A stretch of 64,000 nt of DNA from Pleodorina starrii (taxonomy: Eukaryota > Chlorophyta > Chlorophyceae > Chlamydomonadales > Volvocaceae). Positions within the stretch are counted from its first letter, which is position 1, and each line of letters begins with the position of its first letter. Positions 12,815 through 22,500 of the stretch are shown here, in pieces. The stretch is taken from contig BRXU01000001.1 in NCBI GenBank assembly GCA_030267565.1, positions 5,704,001 through 5,768,000 of the forward strand, read 5' to 3'. Made by a program: the position numbers and the translations under genes. The notes beneath the pieces are model-generated. The model was given only the letters and a program-made list of their open reading frames with translations. It ran no database searches and was not told the origin of the DNA.

Positions 12815-13005
12815 GGTCAGGTCATACGTCAGGTCATACGTCAGGTCAAAGGTCAGGTCATAGGTCAGGTCATAGGTCAGGTCATAGGTCAGGTCATAGG
12901 TCAGGTCATAGGTCAGGTCATAGGTCAGGTCATAGGTCAGGTCATAGGTCAGGTCATAGGTCATAGGTCATAGGTCATAGGTCATAGGTCAGGTCATAGG
13001 TCATA
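12815..13005. repeat. Left flanking array: CAGGTCATAGGT 12-mers then GGTCATA 7-mers
   Basis: Around twelve copies of a 12-bp unit (early copies have CATACGT or CAAAGGT variants), then a run of 7-bp GGTCATA units between about 12955 and 13005. It passes directly into the main minisatellite and is echoed by similar units at the right end (18684-18730). Confidence 0.95.
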
Positions 13006-16000
13006 GGCCGACCCGTAGGCCGACCCATAGGCCGACCCATGGGCCGCCCACACGCCGGCCCATAGGCCAACCCATAGGCCGAGTGGCCGACCCATAGGCC
13101 GACCCATAGGCCCACCCATAGCTCGACCCATAGGCCGACCCATAGGCCGATCCATAGGCCGACCCATAGACCGACCCATAGGCCCACCCAAAGGCCTACC
13201 CATAGGCCGACCCATAGGCCAACCCATAGGCCCACCCATAGGCCTACCCATAGGCCGACCCATAGGCCGACCCCTAGGCCCACCCAAAGGCCGACCCATA
13301 GACCGACCCATAGGCCGACCCATAGGCCAACCTATAGGCCGTCCCACAGGTCGACCCATAGACGGACCCATAGGCCCACCCATAGGCTTACCCATAGGTC
13401 GACCCATAGGCCCACCCAAAGGCCTACCCATAGGCCGACCCATAGGCCAACCCATAGGCCCACCCATAGGCCGACCCATAGGCCTACCCATAGGCCCACC
13501 CATAGGCCGACCCATAGGCCAACCCATTGGCCGTCCGACAGGTCGACCCATAGACCGACCCATAGGCCCACCCATAGGCCGACCCATAGGCCTACCCATA
13601 GGCCCACCCATAGGCCCAGCCATAGGCCTACCCTTAGGCCGACCCATAGACCGACCCATAGGCCGACCCTTAGGCCGACCCATAGGCCGACCCATAGGCC
13701 GACCCACAGGCCGACCCATATCCCGACCCATAGGCCGACCCATAGGCCGACCCATAGCTCTACCCATAGGCCGACCCATAGGCCGACCCATAGGCCGACC
13801 CATAGGCCCACCCATAGGCCTACCCTTAGGCCGACCCCTAGGCCGACCCATAGACCTACCCATAGGCCGACCCATAGGCCAACCTATAGGCCGTCCCACA
13901 GGTCGACCCATAGACGGACCCATAGGCCCACCCATAGGCCGACCCATAGGCTTACCCATAGGTCGACCCATAGGCCCACCCATAGGCCCACCCATAGGCC
14001 TACCCATAGGCCGACCCCTAGGCCGACCCATAGGCCCACCCATAGGCCGACCCATAGGCCAACCCATAGGCCGAGTGGCCGACCCATAGGCCGACCCATA
14101 GGCCAACCCATTGGCCGTCCCACAGGTCGACCCATAGACCGACCCATAGGCCCACCCATAGGCCGACCCATAGGCCTACCCATAGGCCCACCCATAGGCC
14201 CACCCATAGGCCCACCCATAGGCCTACCCATAGGTCGACCCAGAGGCCGACCCATAGGCCGACCTATAGCTCGACCCATAGGCCGACCCATAGGCCGACC
14301 CCTAGGCCGACCCATATCCCGACCCATAGGCCGACCCATAGGCCGACCCATAGCTCGACCCATAGGCCGACCCCTAGGCCGACCCCTAGGCCGACCCATA
14401 GGGCGACCCATAGACCGACCCATAGGCCGACCCATAGGCCAACCCATTGGCCGTCCCACAGGTCGACCCATAGACCGACCCATAGGCCGACCCATAGGCT
14501 TACCCATAGGTCGACCCATAGGCCCACCCATAGGCCTACCCATAGGCCGACCCATAGGCCAACCCATAGGCCCACCCATAGGCCGACCCATAGGCCGACC
14601 CATAGGCCGAGTGGCCGGCCCATAGGCCGACCCATAGGCCAACCCATTGGCCGTCCCACAGGTCGACCCATAGACCGACCCATAGGCCCACCCTTAGGCC
14701 GACCCATAGGCCGACCCATAGGCCGACCCATAGCTCGACCCATAGGCCGACCCCTAGGCCCACCCCTAGGCCGACCCATAGGCCGACCCATAGGCCGACC
14801 CCTAGGCCCACCCATAGGCCGACCCATAGGCCCACCCACAGGTCGACCCATAGACGGACCCATAGGCCGACCCATAGGCCGACCCATAGGCTTACTCATA
14901 GGTCGACCCATAGGCCGACCCCTAGGCCGACCCATAGGCCCACCCCTAGGCCGACCCCTAGGCCAACCCATAGGCCGAGTGGCCGACCCATAGGCCGACC
15001 CATAGACCGACCCATAGGCCCACCCATAGGCCTACCCATAGGTCGACCCAGAGGCCTACCCATAGGCCCACCCATAGGCCGACCCATAGGCCGACCCATA
15101 GGCCGACCCCTAGGCCGACCCCTAGGCCCACCCAAAGGCCGACCCATAGACCGACCCATAGGCCGACCCATAGGCCAACCTATAGGCCGTCCCACAGGTC
15201 GACCCATAGACGGACCCATAGGCCCACCCATAGGCTTACCCATAGGCCGACCCATAGGCCGACCCCTAGGCCCACCCAAAGGCCGACCCATAGACCGACC
15301 CATAGGCCGACCCATAGGCCAACCTATAGGCCGTCCCACAGGTCGACCCATAGACGGACCCATAGGCCCACCCATAGGCTTACCCATAGGTCGACCCATA
15401 GGCCCACCCAAAGGCCTACCCATAGGCCGACCCATAGGCCAACCCATAGGCCCACCCATAGGCCGACCCATAGGCCTACCCATAGGCCCACCCATAGGCC
15501 GACCCATAGGCCAACCCATTGGCCGTCCCACAGGTCGACCCATAGACCGACCCATAGGCCCACCCATAGGCCTACCCATAGGCCTACCCATAGGCCCACC
15601 CATAGGCCCACCCATAGGCCTACCCTTAGGCCGACCCATAGACCGACCCATAGGCCGACCCTTAGGCCGACCCATAGGCCGACCCATAGGCCGACCCACA
15701 GGCCGACCCATATCCCGACCCATAGGCCGACCCATAGGCCGACCCATAGCTCTACCCATAGGCCGACCCATAGGCCGACCCATAGGCCGACCCATAGGCC
15801 CACCCATAGGCCTACCCTTAGGCCGACCCCTAGGCCGACCCATAGACCTACCCATAGGCCGACCCATAGGCCAACCTATAGGCCGTCCCACAGGTCGACC
15901 CATAGACGGACCCATAGGCCCACCCATAGGCCGACCCATAGGCTTACCCATAGGTCGACCCATAGGCCCACCCATAGGCCCACCCATAGGCCCACCCATA

Positions 16001-17831
16001 GGCCCACCCATAGGCCTACCCATAGGCCGACCCCTAGGCCGACCCATAGGCCCACCCATAGGCCGACCCATAGGCCAACCCATAGGCCGAGTGGCCGACC
16101 CATAGGCCGACCCATAGGCCAACCCATTGGCCGTCCCACAGGTCGACCCATAGACCGACCCATAGGCCCACCCATAGGCCGACCCATAGGCCTACCCATA
16201 GGCCCACCCATAGGCCCACCCATAGGCCCACCCATAGGCCTACCCATAGGTCGACCCAGAGGCCGACCCATAGGCCGACCCATAGCTCGACCCATAGGCC
16301 GACCCATAGGCCGACCCCTAGGCCGACCCATATCCCGACCCATAGGCCGACCCATAGGCCGACCCATAGCTCGACCCATAGGCCGACCCCTAGGCCGACC
16401 CCTAGGCCGACCCATAGGGCGACCCATAGACCGACCCATAGGCCGACCCATAGGCCAACCCATTGGCCGTCCCACAGGTCGACCCATAGACCGACCCATA
16501 GGCCGACCCATAGGCTTACCCATAGGTCGACCCATAGGCCCACCCATAGGCCTACCCATAGGCCGACCCATAGGCCAACCCATAGGCCCACCCATAGGCC
16601 GACCCATAGGCCGACCCATAGGCCGAGTGGCCGGCCCATAGGCCGACCCATAGGCCAACCCATTGGCCGTCCCATAGGTCGACCCATAGACCGACCCATA
16701 GGCCGACCCATAGGCTTACCCATAGGTCGACCCATAGGCCCACCCATAGGCCTACCCATAGGCCGACCCATAGGCCCACCCATAGGCCGACCCATAGGCC
16801 GACCCATAGGCCGAGTGGCCGGCCCATAGGCCGACCCATAGGCCAACCCATTGGCCGTCCCACAGGTCGACCCATAGACCGACCCATAGGCCCACCCTTA
16901 GGCCGACCCATAGGCCGACCCATAGGCCGACCCATAGCTCGACCCATAGGCCGACCCCTAGGCCGACCCCTAGGCCGACCCCTAGGCCGACCCATAGGCC
17001 GACCCCTAGGCCCACCCATAGGCCGACCCATAGGCCCACCCACAGGTCGACCCATAGACGGACCCATAGGCCGACCCATAGGCCGACCCATAGGCTTACC
17101 CATAGGTCGACCCATAGGCCGACCCCTAGGCCGACCCATAGGCCCACCCATAGGCCGACCCCTAGGCCAACCCATAGGCCGAGTGGCCGACCCATAGGCC
17201 GACCCCTAGGCCCACCCATAGGCCGTCCCACAGGTCGACCCATAGACCGACCCATAGGCCCACCCATAGGTCGACCCATAGACGGACCCATAGGCCCACC
17301 CATAGGCCCACCCATAGGCCTACCCATAGGCCGACCCATAGGCCGACCCCTAGGCCGACCCATAGGCCCACCCATAGGCCGACCCATAGGCCAACCCATA
17401 GGCCGAGTGGCCGACCCATAGGCCGACCCATTGGCCGTCCCACAGGTCGACCCATAGACCGACCCATAGGCCTACCCATAGGCCCACCCATAGGCCCACC
17501 CATAGGCCTACCCTTAGGCCGACCCATAGACCGACCCATAGGCCCACCCTTAGGCCGACCCATAGGCCGAACCATAGGCCGACCCACAGGCCGACCCATA
17601 TCCCGACCCATAGGCCGACCCATAGGCCGACCCATAGGCCGACCCATAGCTCGACCCATAGGCCGACCCATAGGCCGACCCCTAGGCCGACCCATAGGGC
17701 GACCCATAGACCGACCCATAGGCCGACCCATAGGCCAACCCATTGGCCGTCCCACAGGTCGACCCATAGACCGACCCATAGGCCGACCCATAGGGCGACC
17801 CATAGACCGACCCATAGGCCCACCCAAAGGC
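13006..17831. repeat. Main minisatellite, 12-bp unit GGCCGACCCATA (left part)
   Basis: About 400 tandem copies of GGCCGACCCATA with recurring variants: GGCCCACCCATA, GGCCAACCCATA, GGCCTACCCATA, GGTCGACCCATA, GACCGACCCATA, and a GGCCGTCCCACA form. Short insert units (GGCCGAGT) recur near 13078, 14071, 14608, 14974, 16087, 16622, 16811, 17178 and 17405. Variant order is duplicated over long range: the GGCCAACCTATAGGCCGTCC junction at 13327 and 13879 recurs at 15319 and 15871, both exactly 1,992 bp (166 units) apart. Around 14106/16122 the offset is 2,016 bp. A block of roughly 2 kb was therefore duplicated. It lies between convergent genes and is judged non-coding. Confidence 0.97.
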
Positions 17832-17836
17832 CCACC

Positions 17837-17885
17837 TGTAAGCCTGGCTCCTGAGCATCCGCGGGATAAGCCGTTACTGCTTACA
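17837..17885 (+). repeat. Left 49-bp terminal direct repeat of the TRIM-like element
   Basis: Self-complementary: TGTAAGC/GCTTACA (7 bp) encloses GGCT/AGCC (4 bp) and ATCC/GGAT (4 bp, loop GCG). Carries TGTAA at its start on either strand. Confidence 0.88.
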
Positions 17886-18039
17886 ATTGGTATCGAGACC
17901 TACGCCGTACGACCTCGTTCCCGGGAGGTCGCCGGTTCGATTCCTGGTCAAAGCGCATGGCTATAGGGTAAAACCCTTGCGAGGGTGGGGAGGCCCCATG
18001 CATGGACGCCGAGGACGGCTCACTCTAAGGGGGGGGGAG

Positions 18040-18088
18040 TGTAAGCCTGGCTCCTGAGCATCCGCGGGATAAGCCTTTACTGCTTACA
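18040..18088 (+). repeat. Right 49-bp terminal direct repeat of the TRIM-like element
   Basis: Identical to the left copy except for one G-to-T difference (AAGCCG versus AAGCCT). This suggests a fairly recent insertion. Confidence 0.88.
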
Positions 18089-18683
18089 CCACCCATAGGC
18101 CTACCCTTAGGCCGACCCATAGACCGACCCATAGGCCCGCCCTTAGGCCGACCCATAGGCCGACCCATAGGCCGACCCATAGACCGACCCATAGGCCGAC
18201 CCATAGGCCAACCCATTGGCCTTCCCATAGGCCCGCCCAAAGGCCCACCCATAGGCCTACCCTTAGGCCTACCCATAGACCGACCCATAGGCCCGCCCTT
18301 AGGCCGACCCATAGGTCGACCCATAGCTCGACCCATAGGCCGACCCATAGGCTGACCCATAGCTCGACCCATAGGCCGACCCATAGGCCGACCCATAGGC
18401 CCACCCCAGGCCGACCCATAGGCCGACCCATAGCTCGACCCATAGACCGACCCATAGGCCTACCCATAGGCCCACCCATATCCCGACCCATAGGCCGACG
18501 CATAGGCCGACGCATAGGCCGACCCATAGGCCCACCCATAGGCCGACCCATAGGTCGACCCATAGGCCGACCCATAGCCCAACCCATATCCCGACCCATA
18601 GGCCAACCCATTGGCCGTCCCACAGGTCGACCCATAGACCGACCCATAGGCCCACCCATAGGCCTACCCATAGGCCGACCCAT
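18089..18683. repeat. Main minisatellite, right part
   Basis: The 12-bp GGCCGACCCATA array resumes immediately after the TRIM-like element with the duplicated CCACC. Units are more variable (GGCCCGCCCTTA, GGCCGACGCATA). It ends at 18683. Confidence 0.95.
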
Positions 18684-18730
18684 GGTGAGGTCATAGGTGA
18701 GGTCATAGGTCAGGCCATAGGTGAGGTCAG
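18684..18730. repeat. Right flanking GGTGAGGTCATA units
   Basis: Three to four degenerate copies related to the left flanking array. They bracket the GGCCGACCCATA array between similar edges. Confidence 0.85.
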
Positions 18731-19522
18731 GGCTGGTCAGCCCGGAGCCCGGAGCGGTGTGCGCGACGGGGTGTTTCGGGCGGAGCAGCATCCCGAGATT
18801 CCCAATGGTGAGACTAGGCGCTGATAGCTGGGCTTATTGCCGGCGGGACCTAGTGCTGCGAGGTGCTGCGTGCGGATTGAAGTACAGCCACCAACCGTTA
18901 GAGGGCTTCTGGTTTTGGCTGGGAATCGCGTGCGTGTAGTGTGGTGGACACCCGGGCCCGCCGCGTGGATCAAGTTGGCCAAGCAGTTGGCTTCTGATTG
19001 CTGGGTTTGACTGCTGGGACCACCCAGGTCGGTGCGTCCCAGGACAGCGCGTAAAATGCATACCGGTATGCTCAACACAACATTGTTGTAAACTCCCGCC
19101 GTTCACATGACATCCTGCAGCTCACTCCCCGCACGTCCCACCTTCCCTGTCAATCCGACAATTCCCCAATTCGCCGCTAATTCGGTGCGCTCTCATTCGC
19201 ACCGAGGTATCGGCAGGCTGAGCCAAGCATACCCCAGACAGTGCACTGCTCTTCCGTGCCAAGCAGGTACCTACCGTCGTTACATCCCCCCTAAGGGGTC
19301 CCCACAGTGCACCCACGAAAGCACTGGCGAGCGAGCAGCCACTCCAAGGCGCTCCGCACCCTGCACCTTCCCCACGTGTATGTATAGACCGTCATGCCCG
19401 TCATGGCAACGTACCAAGCCACCAGTGGCGAACAAACCTCGGCAGCCGCGCCTAATCGCCGGCCACAGTGGATACGGCATGTCGTCCCAGCCTAGAGCTC
19501 AAACCGCCCCGGTCTGCTGCTG
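18731..19522. other. Unique spacer and Sam50 3' UTR
   Basis: No gene recognised on either strand; short ORFs here resemble no known protein. A minus-strand TGTAA (19280-19284) lies about 240 bp beyond the Sam50 stop. Confidence 0.55.
19280..19284 (-). terminator. Candidate TGTAA poly(A) signal for Sam50
   Basis: TTACA on the plus strand reads TGTAA on the Sam50 strand, about 240 nt past the stop. Positional assignment only. Confidence 0.45.
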
Positions 19523-22500
19523 CTACAAGTTGCTTGCGGCAAAGCCCAGCTGCAGCCCCCGCCGCACTCGGTCGTGTTCCGCGGCTGACATCAGGACGCA
19601 GTAGTTGGCCTCGAAGCGGCCCAGCGGAGTGGGCACCACCAGGCCCGCGCCGCAGGACCAGCGGAACGTGGAGCCGAACTCGGACAGCAACGCAGCGGGG
19701 GGCCGGCCAGTGCCTGGCGGGGCGAGGGAGAGGGAGAGGGGGAATGGGAGCTGGTCCGTGTGTGCTGGGGCGGGCCGGGGCGGGGGGCGGAGTCGGCCAA
19801 GCTGCCGATCGGAGCCGCAAAGCGTCATGTCTCGTAACCACGACACGAAGGCCGTCCCGCAACCACGACGCGCAGCCAGTCAGGCAGGCCGATCCCCGGT
19901 GAGGTGGGGGTCATCTCGGGGGACACAGCGATCTGTCCGGGCAAGTACCAGGCAGAGCCGCGCGCACAGCACACACGAAGACGCGCAGGCAATCGGCAGC
20001 GGGCAGCACTGTATGCGCCATCCGAGTGCCAGAAGAGAACAAACAGCAGCAACAGCACACTGACGGCGCTTCCCTCGGACAGCAGCAGCGGCTCTCCGGA
20101 GCTCACCCAACAGCTGGATGACGTTGCCGCCGTTGACGAACGCGTGTCCGTGCAGGTTCATCAGCTTCAGGGCTGGGTGAGGCAGCTGGAACATGAGCTG
20201 CGGCGAGTCAAACCAACAGCACGACAAGGCAGGGCAGGGCAGGATTGACGGATGAGACACTGGATGTTGTTCGGAACGACTCGGTGTAACGCTTGCAGCG
20301 ATGGAGGAGCACATTGGCTCTCGGAGAACAAGCCAAGCCAAGCAGGGCACAACGGCACCAAAGATTCTTCCCATACAGCTGTACGGCGAGGCACACGGCA
20401 GAAAAAAGCCCAGGCAAGGATGAACCCATGCCGCTGCAGGACGCTGCAGGCGGACCAGGGAGGAAACCGCTGGGTCACTCCACGCTCCCGCCCTGCCGCG
20501 CACCCACCGATGCGAAGATGGAGGTGAAGGCGTCCCCTCCCAGCGCATCCCGCCTGCCGCTGGCCAGCGCCTGCTCGCTGGCGGAGCGGCCCGGGGCAGG
20601 TCGCCGCGCATCGGACGGACCAGCGCCCTGCAAAGTCGTTATTGAGGTGGGGGGCGGGAGGGGGCGCAAGAAGTGAGACCCGCAGCGAGCAACGGAGTCC
20701 ACCTTGGGCAGTGGCGAACTCGCAGTTGGGTCCGGCGACCGCAGTTGGGGCCGTCAACCGTCATTCGTACGTGTGCACGTGGAGGTGCGCCGACACCAGC
20801 ACAGATGATCGGATCGTCGTTTGCTCACGAGTGCCGTGTGCGCCCGTGGAAAGGAACAACCGAGCTGAGGTGATGACCGGGCTTGCACGGCCAACTGAAC
20901 CCCGCAGGATATCCGTGATGACTCGCTGAACCAACCGACTCAGTCCCGATGTCGGCCCAGCACCCTAAGCCACCCACCCGACCACGTGCCCATCCAGCTA
21001 CCCCCGGCACTCGGCTGCCCCTCGCGGCCACCGCATCGCCCTCTCGACGGCCGCACCGCACCGCACCAGACACCTCACCTCACCGCACCCGCCGCCCCGC
21101 CCCGCCCCACCTTGAACTTGAAGCCCCTCAGAGAGGAGGGCCCCCCCAGGAAGAAGCGGTCCGCAATACACGACGGCCGCGACATGCCGCCCTCCCCCCA
21201 CGGCAGGAGCAAACCTGACAACAAAGGCAGAGGCGGGGCAGGGCACCTGGGGTTTCAGTCACTTGCTGCCAAACAACCAGGTCTTCAATTCAAGACGCGC
21301 AGTACGGTCTCCAACCCTCCATCTCCATTATCTCCATCTTTGCATATCCCAAGCGCCTTTACGCCGGCACCCCTCCGTCGCGTGTGTGAGGGTGGCTGCA
21401 CGCGACGTGTGTCATCAGGCAGCCCGCCCGCCCGCCCCGCCCGCCCGGAGCCCAGCCGCCCACCTGCCGACACCCCCAGACTGAACACCACCGCCCCCGT
21501 GTCGTCCATGGGCACATTGGCCACAGCGTCCACCTGCTGCCGTACGAAGCGCAGAGTGCTGTCGGGACCAGAGCCGCCGCCGCCCGCGCCGACGCTGGGC
21601 GGCACCAGCCCCGCCACCTCGGTGGTCGACTTGACGCCCCAGCCCGCGCCGCCCAGCGCCGCTGCCGCGCCGCCTGCCGACACGTCGCGCCGGTCGGCCG
21701 CCGCCGTGTAGCGCACTGACGACTTGAGGTAGTCGCCCATCTGCGGGTTTCGATGTGCGGGTGAGGCAGGTGAGAGTGAGCGTAGCGTCAGAACAGCCCG
21801 GTGAGGTGAGGTGAGGTGCCGACCGTTTGGAAGCTCGAACAACGGACCTCCCGGGAGGATCCTCCGCAAACCCCAACTAGACATCCGTCCCTGGGAGTGT
21901 GGGGGTGCTCATTCCAGACCATGGGATCAACACAGGGGCCCTTCCGGAAGCCCCTGGAGCCGCCGAAGACCTTATGAACTTCGGCAGCCCTGACATGCCC
22001 TGACTGCACCAAGCGGTCCGCGGCCCCACCCCTCCGTCCCTCCGACCCTCGCCCCCCTCCCACTCCAGGGTAGGGCGCCAGCAAACCCCACCTGCGCCAC
22101 CACCGCTCTGGAAGCGGACCTGGACGGATCCAACAGCCGCCGCCAGCCTAACTCGTACTCGAGCGAGTGGACGCCGCTCAAGCTGCGAATGAGGGTGGGA
22201 GGGATGCAGGCACGTACGGCGTCAAAACGGTGCCATTCAGAGAGCACGCCGCCTCCGCCCCCACGAAGCGAATGCAGCGCCACGCATGGGACGCGTGATT
22301 CGGCTGCTTGTGAGCAACTGAGCCCAATGTGGCGAGTGTAAAACTCAAAATACATAATTGTTGGCTTCGCCTCCCTTCACCGTGGAGGGAGTCCAGGGAG
22401 GATGTTGTTCTCCGGCGCAGATCTCCGACCGTGTCGGACCGCTAAAATGCGAAGGGGTGCACGCACGCATCCGCATCCGCCTCAACAGTGCCAATGCTCC

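Larger units (their letters stand above)
17837..18088 (+). mobile_element. TRIM-like miniature LTR retroelement (252 bp)
   Basis: Two 49-bp direct repeats (17837-17885 and 18040-18088) differ at one base. Each starts TGTAAGC and ends GCTTACA, giving TG...CA ends with 7-bp inverted termini. Two bases inside the left repeat is a primer-binding-site-like TGGTATCGAGACC (17888-17900), whose first seven bases match the plant initiator-Met tRNA primer site. A polypurine tract ([17 protein letters not shown], 18027-18039) abuts the right repeat. CCACC flanks both sides (17832-17836, 18089-18093) as a 5-bp target duplication. The 154-bp interior has no ORF, so movement would need enzymes from elsewhere. 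It contains GGTTCGATTCC (17934-17944), a perfect match to the pol III B-box consensus, and a 7-bp hairpin CGACCTC/GAGGTCG. Confidence 0.85.

Noticed and set aside
17837..17885. Hammerhead ribozyme in the terminal repeat
   Set aside because: The repeat has CTGA followed by a hairpin, but the required CUGANGA and GAAA core elements are not both present.
17886..17960. A true tRNA gene inside the TRIM-like element
   Set aside because: The B box matches, but no A box, acceptor stem or 5-bp T-stem could be paired; it remains only tRNA-like.
13006..18683. Telomeric or CRISPR-like array
   Set aside because: The unit is not a TTTTAGGG- or TTTAGGG-type telomere repeat, and there are no unique spacers between copies as CRISPR requires.
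12994..18791. Many long minus-strand ORFs (up to 408 codons) reading (MGRP)n or (GLWV)n
   Set aside because: They arise purely from a 12-bp tandem repeat without stops and have no promoter, splice or family support.
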